Below are positions 16,959-30,040 of a DNA stretch of 64,000 nucleotides, in pieces. Both the position numbers and the translations under genes were made by a program. Origin of the DNA: Streptomyces sclerotialus (GTDB lineage: Bacteria > Actinomycetota > Actinomycetes > Streptomycetales > Streptomycetaceae); assembly GCF_040907265.1 (NCBI RefSeq), contig NZ_JBFOHP010000002.1, forward strand, positions 7,254,001 to 7,318,000, given 5' to 3'. Numbering within the stretch: position 1 is the stretch's first letter; each line of letters starts with the position of its first letter. The notes below the pieces were generated by a model. That model was not told the DNA's origin. It was given only the letters and a program-made list of their open reading frames with translations, and made no database searches.

Positions 16959-17048
16959 CCTCCGCGGATTCCCCCCACGGGCGGCCTCGGCGCGTGGCTG
17001 CCTTCGAGGGCGTGGTGTCCTGCCGCGCCCGCTCGTTGAAGGAGCCGC

Positions 17049-18428
17049 ATGTTGCATCACCGATCCCGGATACTCGGCGGCACACTGGCCGGCGTGCTCG
17101 TCGCCGGCGGCCTCGCCGCGCTCGCCCCCTGGAGCTCGCAGGCCACCCCGCCCGGAGAGAAGACCGTCACCGCCACGCTGTTCGAACGGCCGTACGCGGA
17201 CGTCGCCAAGATCTGCACCGACCAGCTCGGCCCGGCCGGCTACGGCTACGTCGAGGTCTCGCCCGCGACGGAGCACATCAAGGGCGACCAGTGGTGGACG
17301 TCGTACCAGCCGGTCAGCTACAAGATCGCGGGCCGGCTCGGCGACCGGGACGCCTTCGCCTCGATGGTCTCCGCCTGCCACAAGGCGGGCGTCAAGGTCA
17401 TCGCCGATGCCGTCATCAACCACATGTCGTCCGGGTCCGGCACGGGGACCGGCGGCACGCAGTACACGAAGTACGACTACCCGGGGTACTTCCAGGACCA
17501 GGACTTCCACTCCTGCCGCAAGGACATCTCCGACTACGGCGACCGCGACGACGTGCAGAACTGCGAACTGGTCGGACTCTCGGACCTGGACACCGGCAGC
17601 GACGCCGTCCGCACCACCATCGCGAAGTACCTCGACGACCTGCGCTCGCTCGGCGTCGACGGCTTCCGCATCGACGCGGCCAAGCACATGGCCGCCGATG
17701 ACGTGGCCGCCATCAAGGGCAAGATGAGCGATCCCGGCTTCTGGGTCTCCGAGGTCATCCACGGGGGCGGCGAGGCCGTCCAGCCGGACGAGTACACGGG
17801 CGTCGGCGACGTCGACGAGTTCCGTTACGGGGGCCACCTCAAGAGCGCCTTCCAGGGCGGCAGTATCGCCCAGCTCAAGTCCGTCGCCGACGGGAAGCTC
17901 GACAGCGGGTCGGCACGTACCTTTGTCGACAATTGGGACACCGAGCGTAACGGCTCGACGCTCACCTACAAGGACGGCGCGACGTACACGCTCGCCAATG
18001 TCTTCATGCTGGCCTCGCCCTACGGCTCGCCGAACGTCTACTCCGGCTACGAGTGGTCCGACAAGGACGCGGGCCCGCCCAGCGGCACCGACGGCTGGAC
18101 CGGCATGCACGCGAAGCAGGAGATCACCGGAATGGTGGGCTTCCGTAACGCGGTCGGCGGCGCCGAGCTGACCGACTGGTGGGACAACGGGTCGAGCGCG
18201 ATCGCCTTCGGGCGCGGCGACAAGGGCTTCGTCGCCCTCAACGCCGGGGACGGCGAGCTGTCACAGTCCTTCGCCACCTCGCTGCCCGCCGGTACGTACT
18301 GCAACGTCGCCAAGGCCGCGCCGGACTCCTGCGACGGCAACACCGTCACGGTCGGCGACGACGGCAAGGCGCAGCTGACCGTGCCCGCGAAGGGCGCGGT
18401 GGCCCTGCACGTGGGCGCCAAGAGCTGA
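17049..18428 (+). CDS. Secreted alpha-amylase (GH13)
   Basis: A 459-aa secreted enzyme that cleaves internal alpha-1,4 bonds of starch. A signal peptide covers residues 1 to about 32. The conserved regions are in order: [15 protein letters not shown] with nucleophile Asp209, SEVIH with acid Glu235, and FVDNWDT with Asp294, which is the Streptomyces variant of FVDNHD. The barrel is followed by a short all-beta C domain. There is no starch-binding module, so it is of the shorter Streptomyces type. The start is the ATG after GAAGGAGCCGC. Its promoter region carries CTTGCG sites that suggest maltose control. The stop codon lies in the first unit of a 25-bp tandem repeat. Confidence 0.95.
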   Translation: MLHHRSRILGGTLAGVLVAGGLAALAPWSSQATPPGEKTVTATLFERPYADVAKICTDQLGPAGYGYVEVSPATEHIKGDQWWTSYQPVSYKIAGRLGDRDAFASMVSACHKAGVKVIADAVINHMSSGSGTGTGGTQYTKYDYPGYFQDQDFHSCRKDISDYGDRDDVQNCELVGLSDLDTGSDAVRTTIAKYLDDLRSLGVDGFRIDAAKHMAADDVAAIKGKMSDPGFWVSEVIHGGGEAVQPDEYTGVGDVDEFRYGGHLKSAFQGGSIAQLKSVADGKLDSGSARTFVDNWDTERNGSTLTYKDGATYTLANVFMLASPYGSPNVYSGYEWSDKDAGPPSGTDGWTGMHAKQEITGMVGFRNAVGGAELTDWWDNGSSAIAFGRGDKGFVALNAGDGELSQSFATSLPAGTYCNVAKAAPDSCDGNTVTVGDDGKAQLTVPAKGAVALHVGAKS

Positions 18429-18521
18429 ACGCGCACCCGTACCCGCGAGCTGAACGTACACGCGTACCCGTGAGCTGAACGCACACCCGTACCCGCGAGC
18501 TGAACGCACACCCGCACTCGC
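18422..18521 (+). repeat. 25-bp x 4 tandem repeat starting in the amylase stop codon
   Basis: Four units of the type GAGCTGAACGCACACCCGTA plus CCCGC start at 18422, 18447, 18472 and 18497. The first includes the last amylase codon and its TGA. Each later unit also carries GAGCTGA. The units differ at a few positions. Confidence 0.92.
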
Positions 18522-18548
18522 GTACGTACGTCATGGCGCGGCCCGTCC

Positions 18549-21491
18549 TCAGGCGGGCCGCGTCGCGCGTTCCAGCTCCATGAGTACGGAGTAGTACCCG
18601 CGGCCCTGTGTCGCGTGGTCCATGCCCACCTCGCACATGCGGTTCGCCGACAGGTGCGCGTCGAAGTGACGGGACGTCACCTCGGCCGCCTCCCGGGCCG
18701 TCGCCGCCTCGGTCAGCTCCTTGTGCAGCATCCCGCGGTCGCCCGCGAAGGCGCAGCAGCCCGCGTCGTCCGGTACGACGACCTCCTCGGCGCACGCCTC
18801 GGCGACCGTGCGGAGCTGCGCCTCGTCACCCAGGTGGCGCATCGAACAGGTGGGGTGCAGCACCGCCGAGTCCACCGTCCGCACCACCTCCAGGTGCGGC
18901 AGCAGTTCCTCGGCCGCCCAGACGACGGAGTCGACGACGGTCAGCTCGGCGTGCAGCTGCTTGTTGTCCTCGGTGAGGTACGGGACGACCTCGTGGGCGA
19001 TGCCGAGGGTGCAGGAGGAGGCATCCACCACGAGGGGCAGCCGGCCGCCCGCGGTCCAGCCCCAGGCCGCCTCCACGATCCGGTTCGCCATCACGGCGTT
19101 GCCCTCGTCGTAGCCCTTGGAGTGCCAGATCGTGGCGCAGCAGGTGCCCGCGACGTCGTCCGGGATCCACACCGGCTTCCCGGCCCGCCGGGAGACCGCG
19201 ACGACGGCCTCGGGGAGGGACGGGCCCTCGTACCCGTCCGGTTCGCCGAAGATGCGGTTCACGCAGGCCGGGTAGTAGACGGCGACCGCGTCCTGCTTCC
19301 GGGTGGGCGGCAGCCGGCGGGCCGCGGCGCCGGGGATCTCGGGCAGCCAGCGCGGTACGAGGTCGGGGCGTACGGCCTTGCGGGCGGCCTCCGTCACGGT
19401 CTCCAGCAGCCGGTCGCCGATCCGCGCGCCGATCCGGTCGGCCGTGGCGACGGCGAGCCGGGCCGACGCCTCGACGGCCTTGAAACGCTTCGCGGTGAGC
19501 GCGGCGGCCTTCTCCTCGCGGGGGGAGTGCCTGCGGTGCCGGAAGTCCTTCATCATCGCGCCGGTGTCGATGCCCACCGGACAGGCCAGCTTGCAGGTGG
19601 AGTCGCCCGCGCAGGTGTCGACCGCGTCGTAGCCGTACGCGTCCAGGAGCGCGCCGGTCACCGGCGAGTCCGGGTGCTGGCGCATCATCTCGCGGCGCAG
19701 CACGATGCGCTGGCGGGGCGTGGTCGTGAGGTCGCGGCTGGGGCAGACCGGCTCGCAGAAGCCGCACTCGATGCAGGGATCGGCGACCGCCTCGACCTCG
19801 GGGATCGTCTTCAGGCCGCGGAGGTGGGCCTTCGGGTCACGGTCCAGGACGACGCGCGGGGCGAGGATGCCGTGCGGGTCGAACAGGTCCTTGATCCGCC
19901 ACATCAGGTCCGTGGCGCGCGGGCCCCACTCCAGCTCCAGGAAGGGCGCGATGTTGCGTCCGGTGGCGTGCTCGGCCTTGAGTGAGCCGTCGAAGCGCTC
20001 GACGGTCATCCGGCAGAACTCGTCCATGAAGGCCGCGTACCGTGCCACGTCCTCGGCCTTGGACGCGTCGAACGCGAGCAGGAAGTGCAGGTTGCCGTGG
20101 GCGGCGTGACCGGCGACGGCGGCGTCGAAGCCGTGCCGCGCCTGTAGCTCCAGCAGCGCCGTGCAGGCGTCCGCGAGCTGTGCGGGCGGTACGGCGAAGT
20201 CCTCGGTGAGCAGGGTCGTGCCCGAGGGCCGGGAGCCGCCGACCGCGGTGACGAACGCCTTGCGGGCCTTCCAGTAGCCCGCGATGGTGCCGGGGTCGCG
20301 GGTGAACGCGTTGGTGACGGACTCGACCGGCGCGACCAGCTCCAGTTCGCTCAGTACCTCTTCGGCGGCGGCTTCGTACGCTGCCTGCCGCTCGTCGTCC
20401 GGGGCGCGGAACTCCACGAGCAGCGCGGTCGTTTCCGTGGGGAGTGCCGCCCAGTCGGCGGGTACTCCGGCGACCCGGACCGAGGCGCGCAGCGTGTTGC
20501 CGTCCATCAGCTCCACGGCGAGCGCGCCCGCCTCGGTGAAGCGCGGGACGGCGGCGGCCGCGGCCCGCAGATCGGGGAAGAAGAGCAATGCGGTGGAGGT
20601 GCGGCGGTCCAGTGGGAGGGTGTCGAACACCGTCTCCGCGATGAAGCCGAGGGTGCCCTGCGAGCCGACGATCAGGCCGCGCAGGATCTCGACGGGTGTG
20701 GCGCCGTCGAGGAAGGCGTCGAGCCGGTAGCCGTTGGTGTTCTTGAGCTCGTACTTGGCGCGGATGCGGGCGACCAGCTCGGGGTCGGCCTCGATCTCCG
20801 CCTTGAGGGCCAGTAGGCCTTCGTACAGCGCCGGTTCGGCGTGGGCCAGCTCCACGTCGGCGGCCGGGTCGGCGGTGTCCACGACCGTGCCTGACGGCAG
20901 CACGATCGTGGCGGAGGCGAGCGTGCGGTAGGAGTTCCGGGTGGTGCCGGCCGTCATGCCGGAGGCGTTGTTGGCGACCACGCCGCCCACGGTGCAGGCG
21001 ATGGCGCTGGCCGGATCGGGCCCGAGCAGCCGGCCGTGGCGGGCGAGCGTGATGTTGGCCCGCGCTACGGTCGTGCCGGGGCCGATGCGGGCACGCTCGC
21101 CGTCGCCCAGCACCTCGATCCCGTCCCAGTGGCGGCGCACGTCGACGAGGATGTCCTCGCCCTGCGCCTGGCCGTTGAGCGAGGTGCCGGCGGCGCGCAG
21201 GACGACCTTCCGGCCGTGACCGTGCGCGTAGGAGAAGACGGCGGAGACGTCGTCGATGTCCTCGGCGACCACGACGGCCTGCGGAACGAAGCGGTAGGGG
21301 CTCGCGTCGGAGGCGTACTTCACCAGATCGGAGAGGCCGTGCAGGACCTTCTCCGGGCCGAGCAGCGCGATCAGGTCGCCGCGCAGCGGTTCGGGGGTCC
21401 CGGACGCCTGCTCGTCCGGCACCCGGTCGACCGCCGGGCCCTCGGTCGTGGCGGGACGCAGGGCGGTCGGCTCCGGCTCCAGCAACGGCAT
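18549..21491 (-). CDS. FAD-linked oxidase / (Fe-S) dehydrogenase fusion, D-lactate or 2-hydroxyacid type
   Basis: A 980-aa fusion of a GlcD-like FAD-binding oxidase and a GlcF-like iron-sulfur part. The N-terminal half has the PCMH FAD segment (RAAGTSLNGQAQG, ACTVGGVVANNASGM) and a vanillyl-alcohol-oxidase-type C-lobe ending in GHAAHGNLHFLL. Then come two [4Fe-4S] cysteine motifs, CIECGFCEPVCP and CAGDSTCKLACP, followed by CCG-type domains (GTCCATIWHSKG, DAGCCAFAGD). Such proteins (YdiJ/Dld-II group) oxidise D-lactate or D-2-hydroxyglutarate and pass electrons to the chain. GAGGAG precedes the ATG. Exact substrate unproven; nearby lutABC supports lactate metabolism. Confidence 0.9.
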   Translation of the reverse strand: MPLLEPEPTALRPATTEGPAVDRVPDEQASGTPEPLRGDLIALLGPEKVLHGLSDLVKYASDASPYRFVPQAVVVAEDIDDVSAVFSYAHGHGRKVVLRAAGTSLNGQAQGEDILVDVRRHWDGIEVLGDGERARIGPGTTVARANITLARHGRLLGPDPASAIACTVGGVVANNASGMTAGTTRNSYRTLASATIVLPSGTVVDTADPAADVELAHAEPALYEGLLALKAEIEADPELVARIRAKYELKNTNGYRLDAFLDGATPVEILRGLIVGSQGTLGFIAETVFDTLPLDRRTSTALLFFPDLRAAAAAVPRFTEAGALAVELMDGNTLRASVRVAGVPADWAALPTETTALLVEFRAPDDERQAAYEAAAEEVLSELELVAPVESVTNAFTRDPGTIAGYWKARKAFVTAVGGSRPSGTTLLTEDFAVPPAQLADACTALLELQARHGFDAAVAGHAAHGNLHFLLAFDASKAEDVARYAAFMDEFCRMTVERFDGSLKAEHATGRNIAPFLELEWGPRATDLMWRIKDLFDPHGILAPRVVLDRDPKAHLRGLKTIPEVEAVADPCIECGFCEPVCPSRDLTTTPRQRIVLRREMMRQHPDSPVTGALLDAYGYDAVDTCAGDSTCKLACPVGIDTGAMMKDFRHRRHSPREEKAAALTAKRFKAVEASARLAVATADRIGARIGDRLLETVTEAARKAVRPDLVPRWLPEIPGAAARRLPPTRKQDAVAVYYPACVNRIFGEPDGYEGPSLPEAVVAVSRRAGKPVWIPDDVAGTCCATIWHSKGYDEGNAVMANRIVEAAWGWTAGGRLPLVVDASSCTLGIAHEVVPYLTEDNKQLHAELTVVDSVVWAAEELLPHLEVVRTVDSAVLHPTCSMRHLGDEAQLRTVAEACAEEVVVPDDAGCCAFAGDRGMLHKELTEAATAREAAEVTSRHFDAHLSANRMCEVGMDHATQGRGYYSVLMELERATRPA

Positions 21492-21519
21492 GGCTTCTCC
21501 TCGTCAGCGGCCCATCGGG

Positions 21520-22002
21520 TCAGTGGCGCCGCCCCGGCTCGTCGACCAGGGTGGACAGCAGCCCGCCGAGCAGCTCGCGCTGGTCGGCGGTCAATGGAGC
21601 AAGGATGTCCTCCGCGGCGGCCCGGCGCGCGCTCCGCAGCGCTCCGAGTGTCGTCCGGCCGGTCTCGGTCAGCTCGATCCGTATGACGCGGCGGTTGGCC
21701 GGGTCCGGTACCCGGCGGACCGCGTCCGCCGCTTCCAGCGCGTCCACCAGGGTGGTCACCGCGCGCGGTACGACGTCCAGCCGGGCGGCCAGGTCCGCCA
21801 TCCGGGGCGGGGTGTCGCAGTGGGCCACGATGCGCAGCAGCCGGGACTGCGCGGGGGTGAGGGCGAGCGGCTCCAGATGCCGCTTCTGGGCGCGGTGCAT
21901 GCGCCGGGTCAGCCGCACCAGCTGCTCGGCCAGGTCGGTGTCGGGTGCGCTGTGGCTGCCGGCGCGTCGGCCGGTGCTCGTACCGGTGTGGGGCGAGGGC
22001 AT
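21520..22002 (-). CDS. MarR-family transcriptional regulator
   Basis: A 160-aa winged-helix repressor. Features are the N-terminal helix LAEQLVRLTRRMHRAQ, the HTH LTPAQSRLLRIVAHCDTPPRMADLAARLDVVPRAVTTLVDALE, and the wing with ADAVRRVPDPANRRVIRIELTETGR. MarR proteins bind palindromes as dimers and respond to small phenolic or toxic compounds. It is divergent from an ABC exporter across a 123-bp gap holding a palindrome, the classic arrangement for a drug-responsive exporter. The ribosome site upstream of ATG is weak. The ligand is unknown. Confidence 0.9.
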   Translation of the reverse strand: MPSPHTGTSTGRRAGSHSAPDTDLAEQLVRLTRRMHRAQKRHLEPLALTPAQSRLLRIVAHCDTPPRMADLAARLDVVPRAVTTLVDALEAADAVRRVPDPANRRVIRIELTETGRTTLGALRSARRAAAEDILAPLTADQRELLGGLLSTLVDEPGRRH

Positions 22003-22027
22003 GCGGCAAGGTTATCAGGACATCGTT

Positions 22028-22059
22028 CATTGTGAGTATAGGTAACAATGGGCTAGGCT
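22028..22059 (+). promoter_or_regulatory. ABC exporter promoter with MarR-type operator
   Basis: The inverted repeat CATTGT (22028-22033) and ACAATG (22045-22050) overlaps a promoter-like pair TTGTGA (22030-22035) and TAGGCT (22054-22059), 18 nt apart. Binding of the divergent MarR protein here would block the exporter promoter. Confidence 0.55.
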
Positions 22060-22125
22060 CGGCTGCTGCTGCCGTCGGCGCCGCCCGGCACCGGCGCCTC
22101 TCCCCGAACCCTCCGAAGGAGCTCG

Positions 22126-24024
22126 TTGCGTCCCGAAACCCTTGACTGGACCCCGCCGCCGAAGGACGAGCAGCAGCCCGTCCAGCTGCGCCGGATCCTC
22201 CGCCTCTTCCGCCCGTACCGCGGCCGGCTGGCCCTGGTGGGCGCGCTCGTGGCCGCCGCCTCCCTGGTCTCCGTCGCCTCGCCGTTCCTGCTGCGCGCGG
22301 TCCTCGACGTGGCGATCCCCGAGCGGCGCACCGGACTGCTCAGCCTGCTCGCGCTCGGCATGATCGCCACCGCGGTGCTGAACAGCGTCTTCGGCGTGCT
22401 GCAGACCCTGATCTCCACCACCGTCGGCCAGCGCGTCATGCACGACCTGCGGACCGGTGTCTACGCCAAGCTGCAGCGGATGCCGCTGGCGTTCTTCACC
22501 CGTACGCGCACCGGCGAGGTGCAGTCCCGCATCGCCAACGACATCGGCGGCATGCAGGCCACCGTCACCTCCACCGCGACCTCCCTGGTCTCCAACCTCA
22601 CCAGCGTCGTCGCCACGGTCGTGGCCATGCTCGCCCTGGACTGGCGGCTCACCCTCGTCTCCCTCCTGCTGCTCCCCCTGTTCGTCTGGGTCAGCCGGCG
22701 GGTCGGCAACGAGCGCAAGCGGGTCACCACCCAGCGGCAGAAGCAGATGGCCACGATGTCCGCGATGGTCACCGAATCGCTGTCGGTCTCCGGCATCCTG
22801 CTCGGCCGCACGATGGGCCGCGCCGACTCGCTCACCGAGAACTTCACCAAGGAATCCGAACGGCTGGTCGGCCTGGAGATCCGCGCCAACATGGCGGGCC
22901 GCTGGCGGATGGCCACCATCGGCATCGTCATGGCCGCCATGCCCGCGCTGATCTACTGGGCGGCGGGCCTCGTTCTCCAGCTCGGCGGCCCCGCCTTCTC
23001 CCTCGGCACGCTCGTCGCCTTCGTCTCCCTCCAGCAGGGACTGCTGCGCCCGGCCACCTCACTGCTGACCACCGGCGTGCAGATACAAACCTCGCTCGCG
23101 CTCTTCCAGCGCATCTTCGAGTACCTCGACCTGCCGGTGGCCATCACCGAGCCCGAGAAGCCGGTACGGCTGGCGGCGCCCCGCGGTGAAGTCCGCTTCG
23201 AGAACGTGTCCTTCACGTACGACCCCGCCGCCGCGCCCACCCTGAGCGGCATCGACCTGACCGTCCCTGCGGGCGGCAGCCTCGCCGTCGTCGGCCCGAC
23301 CGGCAGCGGCAAGTCCACGCTCAGCTATCTGGTGCCACGGCTGTACGACGTGACCGGCGGCCGGGTGACCCTGGACGGGGTGGACGTCCGCGCGCTGGAC
23401 TTCGACACGCTCGCCCGTTCGGTCGGCGTGGTGTCCCAGGAGACCTACCTCTTCCACGCCTCGGTCGCGGAGAACCTGCGGTTCGCCAAGCCCGACGCGA
23501 CCGACGAGGAGATCGAGCGCGCCGCGCGGGCCGCCCAGATCCACGACCACATCGCGGCCCTGCCCGACGGCTACGACACCGTCGTGGGCGAGCGCGGCTA
23601 CCGCTTCTCCGGCGGTGAGAAGCAGCGCCTGGCCATCGCCCGCACCATCCTGCGGGACCCGCCGGTGCTGGTGCTCGACGAGGCCACCAGCGCCCTGGAC
23701 ACCCGTACCGAACACGCCGTCCAGCAGGCCATCGACGAACTCTCGGCGGGCCGTACGACGATCACCATCGCGCACCGCCTCTCCACCGTCCGCGACGCCG
23801 ACCAGATCGTCGTCCTGGACGCGGGCCGGATAGCCGAACGCGGCACGCACGACGCCCTGCTGGCCGCCGACGGCCGCTACGCCGCCCTGGTACGCCGGGA
23901 CGCCCACGCGACACCGGACGGCTCACACCCCGCGGCCCCGGAACCGGGCGGCTCGCGGCCCGGGGCACCGGAACCGGAGGGCGGAGAGGAGCCGCTGTCC
24001 CCGCCACGCGCCGTCGTCTCCTAG
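22126..24024 (+). CDS. ABC exporter, homodimeric type
   Basis: A 632-aa half-transporter with all motifs intact: six-helix membrane domain (residues about 30-320), Walker A GPTGSGKST, Q-loop SQETYLF, signature FSGGEKQRLAIAR, Walker B VLVLDEATSALD and H-loop AHRLST. It exports a hydrophobic compound at the cytoplasmic membrane. The start is a TTG at 22126, chosen because GAAGGAGCTCG sits directly before it and homologs begin about here. The tail is Pro/Gly-rich. Expression is probably controlled by the divergent MarR gene. Confidence 0.92.
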   Translation: MRPETLDWTPPPKDEQQPVQLRRILRLFRPYRGRLALVGALVAAASLVSVASPFLLRAVLDVAIPERRTGLLSLLALGMIATAVLNSVFGVLQTLISTTVGQRVMHDLRTGVYAKLQRMPLAFFTRTRTGEVQSRIANDIGGMQATVTSTATSLVSNLTSVVATVVAMLALDWRLTLVSLLLLPLFVWVSRRVGNERKRVTTQRQKQMATMSAMVTESLSVSGILLGRTMGRADSLTENFTKESERLVGLEIRANMAGRWRMATIGIVMAAMPALIYWAAGLVLQLGGPAFSLGTLVAFVSLQQGLLRPATSLLTTGVQIQTSLALFQRIFEYLDLPVAITEPEKPVRLAAPRGEVRFENVSFTYDPAAAPTLSGIDLTVPAGGSLAVVGPTGSGKSTLSYLVPRLYDVTGGRVTLDGVDVRALDFDTLARSVGVVSQETYLFHASVAENLRFAKPDATDEEIERAARAAQIHDHIAALPDGYDTVVGERGYRFSGGEKQRLAIARTILRDPPVLVLDEATSALDTRTEHAVQQAIDELSAGRTTITIAHRLSTVRDADQIVVLDAGRIAERGTHDALLAADGRYAALVRRDAHATPDGSHPAAPEPGGSRPGAPEPEGGEEPLSPPRAVVS

Positions 24025-24034
24025 GCCCGGCCCC

Positions 24035-24434
24035 ATGCTCCTGTGGGTCAACGGTCCCCTCGGCGGCGGCAAGACGCAGACCGCGTACGAGATCCGGCGG
24101 CGGCTGCCCGGCAGCGTGATCCGCGACCCCGAGCACATCGGCCCGGGCTGCATCGGGCACTCCCACCCGATATGCGGGGCGGCTTCCAGGACCTGCCGGT
24201 CTGGCGACAGGGCGTGTACGGCAGGACGCGCGCCCGCGCCACGAGACCGTCGCCGTGCGGCGGCTGGACCGGTGCCTGGAGCAGCTGGTGAAACCGGAGT
24301 TCGCCGAGCACCTGTGGACCGACCGCCGCACCGTCCCCGAGGTGGCCGGCCGCATCGCCGCCTCGGCCGGCCTGCGGCTGCCCCCGAACACCGGTGGCCC
24401 CCTCCGGGACGGCTCCGCAGGGCCGGGGTTATGA
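24035..24434 (+). pseudogene. Broken P-loop ATPase/kinase-like gene
   Basis: The gene starts well (MLLWVNGPLGGGKTQTAYEI with an intact P-loop GPLGGGKT, then LPGSVIRDPEHIG) but then loses the frame. The family segment DMRGGFQDLPVWRQGV is in a second frame, and the C-terminal segment AVRRLDRCLEQLVKPEFAEHLW is in a third, ending at the TGA at 24432. Compared with the roughly 180-residue family as I remember it, about 60 residues between GV and the C-terminal segment are gone. It is thus an internally deleted, frameshifted relic lying 10 bp after the ABC exporter gene. Confidence 0.8.
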
Positions 24435-24443
24435 CACAGGCTC

Positions 24444-27665
<3,222 letters not shown>

Positions 27666-27823
27666 TCAGGATCGAACGCTTAACCTCAGCAACACAAGCC
27701 TCACGCACGCCATTTCACTCAGAAAGTCACGCACTCGGCGCGCCACGCAGGTGCCGGTCTCGCGCGCTCAGCGGGCCGCGCGAGTGCCGTTCTCACGCGC
27801 TCAACGTGCCGGGCGCCCACCGC

Positions 27824-28468
27824 TCATGGCGTCATCAGCACCACCTCCAGCGTGCGCGGTCCGTGCACGCCCTCCACGCGGTCCAGTTCGATGTCGCTCG
27901 TCGCCGAGGGGCCGGAGATCCAGGTCAGCGGGTGCCCCGGGGCCAGCCGTGCCAGCGCCTGCGGCACGGATGCCACGACCTGCTCCGGCACCCGTACGAC
28001 GCAGATGTGGTGGTCCGGTACGAGCGTGATGCGGCGGCGTCCCTGGTCCGGGCCCGCGTCCAGGACGATCGTGCCGGTCTCGGCGATCGCCACGGCGCAG
28101 CCCGTCACCACGCTGTCGATCGCGTCCAGTGCGTCCGGCGTGGTCTCCGGGGCGTCCGGCACCACCTCGATGTCGCAGTCCGCCAGCCACTCCGGCGGCA
28201 GCCCCGGCGGCACCACCACCGAGCGCGAGCCCCGCTCACCCAGCAGATGCGCGAGCAGCCCCGGCAGTCCGGCGGCGTGGGTGTCGTGCACCACCGCCCG
28301 GTAGTCCGCGAGGTTCTCCGCCAGCAGCCGTGCGGTGTCCTCCGCCGACCGGTCCCCGTGCGCACGCAGATAGTCCCTCGGTACCGCAGTCTCCTCGGGG
28401 CCCGCGGCGCGCGGTACGTCCGTCAGCGCCCGGCGCACCCTGGCCAGTACCACGTCCCGGCTGCTCAC
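27824..28468 (-). CDS. lutC: Lactate utilization protein C
   Basis: A 214-aa LUD-domain protein. It carries the LUD features TGCAVAIAETGTIVLDAGP and RRITLVPDHHICVV. LutC works with LutA and LutB to oxidise L-lactate to pyruvate. The GTG at 28468 overlaps the lutB stop codon (GTGA) and has GGAGAG upstream, so the two genes are translationally coupled; a longer in-frame extension to an upstream ATG lies inside lutB and is not supported. Third gene of lutABC. Confidence 0.9.
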   Translation of the reverse strand: MSSRDVVLARVRRALTDVPRAAGPEETAVPRDYLRAHGDRSAEDTARLLAENLADYRAVVHDTHAAGLPGLLAHLLGERGSRSVVVPPGLPPEWLADCDIEVVPDAPETTPDALDAIDSVVTGCAVAIAETGTIVLDAGPDQGRRRITLVPDHHICVVRVPEQVVASVPQALARLAPGHPLTWISGPSATSDIELDRVEGVHGPRTLEVVLMTP

Positions 28469-29961
28469 TGCCCGCTCTCCTGCCGTCCGCCGCCCTGCTC
28501 GCCGCCGCGCGTGCGCTGCCACCAGTCCCGGAACGACTCCGCCGGTACGGGCGGCAGATCACGGGTGTCCGTCCAGGCGCGCCCCGGCCCCGGGAGCCGC
28601 CGTGGATGCAGCTTCCTGGTACGGGCCGCCAGCCGCTGGCCCGCGCGCAGCAGGCCGGGCCGGCCGAAGGCGAAACCCGCGGCGCGCATCGCGGCCCGCT
28701 CCGCCGCGTGCCCCTTCGCCGGCCGGATCACCGTCTTCACCCCGCCCCGGGTGACCTTGCCGCCCTCCACGACCCGCTCGCGCAGATGCACCAGCACCTC
28801 CGGAATGTCGATCGCGACCGGGCACACCTCATAACACGCCCCGCACAGCGACGAGGCGTACGGCAGGGAGGCGTCCAGCTCGCTCGCCGTACCGCGCAGC
28901 TGCGGCGTCAGGATCGCGCCGATCGGCCCCGGATACGCCGAGCCGTAGGCGTGGCCGCCGGCCCGCTCGTACACCGGGCACACGTTCAGACAGGCGGAGC
29001 ACCGGATGCAGCGCAGCGCCTGCCGCCCGACCGTGTCCGCGAGCGTGTCCGTCCGCCCGTTGTCCAGCAGCACCAGGTGGAACGTCTGCGGTCCGTCCCC
29101 GTCCGTGGTGCCGGTCCACATGGAGGTGTACGGGTTCATCCGCTCGGCCGTGGACGAGCGCGGCAGCAGCTGCAGGAACACCTCCAGGTCCTGCCAGGTC
29201 GGCACCACCTTCTCGATGCCGACGACGGAGATCAGGGTCTCCGGGAGCGTCAGGCACATCCGGCCGTTGCCCTCGGACTCCACGACCACCAGCGTCCCGG
29301 TCTCCGCCACCATGAAGTTGGCGCCCGAGATGCCGACCTTGGCGCGCAGGAACTTCTCCCGCAGGTGCAGCCGTGCCGCCTCGGCCAGCTCCGCCGGCCG
29401 GTCGCTCAGCCCGTCCGGCGCCGGACGCCCCCAGTCGCCCATCTCCGAGCGGAAGATGTCGCGGATCTCGGCGCGGTTGCGGTGGATCGCCGGGACCAGG
29501 ATGTGGGACGGCCGGTCCTTGCCGAGCTGCACGATCAGCTCCGCGAGGTCCGTCTCGTACGCGCTGATCCCGGCCTCGGCCAGCGCCTCGTTGAGCCCGA
29601 TCTCCTGCGTGGCCATCGACTTGACCTTGACGACCTCGCGTTCGCCGGTCGCCCGCACCAGCCGCGTCACGATCCGGTTGGCCTCCGCCGCGTCGGCCGC
29701 CCAGTGCACCTGACCGCCCGCCGCGGTCACCGCCTCCTCCAGGCGCTCCAGGTAGTGGTCCAGGTGGCGCAGCGTACGGTCCTTGACCGCGCGCCCGGCC
29801 GCGCGCAGCTGCGCCCAGTCACCCAGCTCACCCACCGCCCTGGCGCGCTTGTCCCGGATGGTGTGCGTGGCGTGCCGGAGATTGGCCCGCAGCCGGGTGT
29901 CGCGGGTGGAGCGGGCGGCGGCCGCCGGAAAGGCCGGCATGCCCAGGTCGGTGACGCTCAC
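28465..29961 (-). CDS. lutB: Lactate utilization iron-sulfur protein B
   Basis: A 498-aa protein combining an N-terminal LUD domain with a C-terminal ferredoxin-like region. The LUD part shows GISGANFMVAETGTLVVVESEGN; the iron-sulfur motifs are CIRCSACLNVCPVY and CGACYEVCPVAIDIP, each able to bind a [4Fe-4S] cluster. It passes electrons from lactate in the LutABC complex. The GTG at 29961 (VSVTDLGMPAF) has GAAGGGAACGTGCT upstream and is preferred to the upstream ATG that would run through repeat DNA. The lutA stop lies 79 bp upstream instead of overlapping. Confidence 0.92.
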   Translation of the reverse strand: MSVTDLGMPAFPAAAARSTRDTRLRANLRHATHTIRDKRARAVGELGDWAQLRAAGRAVKDRTLRHLDHYLERLEEAVTAAGGQVHWAADAAEANRIVTRLVRATGEREVVKVKSMATQEIGLNEALAEAGISAYETDLAELIVQLGKDRPSHILVPAIHRNRAEIRDIFRSEMGDWGRPAPDGLSDRPAELAEAARLHLREKFLRAKVGISGANFMVAETGTLVVVESEGNGRMCLTLPETLISVVGIEKVVPTWQDLEVFLQLLPRSSTAERMNPYTSMWTGTTDGDGPQTFHLVLLDNGRTDTLADTVGRQALRCIRCSACLNVCPVYERAGGHAYGSAYPGPIGAILTPQLRGTASELDASLPYASSLCGACYEVCPVAIDIPEVLVHLRERVVEGGKVTRGGVKTVIRPAKGHAAERAAMRAAGFAFGRPGLLRAGQRLAARTRKLHPRRLPGPGRAWTDTRDLPPVPAESFRDWWQRTRGGEQGGGRQESGQ

Positions 29962-30040
29962 AGCACGTTCCCTTCGCTGACGGGGCAGCAGTACTTGGCA
30001 GTGCTTCTCCTCGCAGGGCATTCGCTCGCAGGGCACTCGC
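29962..30040 (-). repeat. Expanded lutA-lutB junction
   Basis: On the minus strand the lutA end GAGGGGAACGTCCTGTGAG is echoed about 80 bp later at the lutB start as GAAGGGAACGTGCTGTGAG. The DNA between contains GAGCGAATGCCCTGC and GAGCGAGTGCCCTGC in tandem. It looks like a once-overlapping stop/start junction that was duplicated and expanded. Confidence 0.6.
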
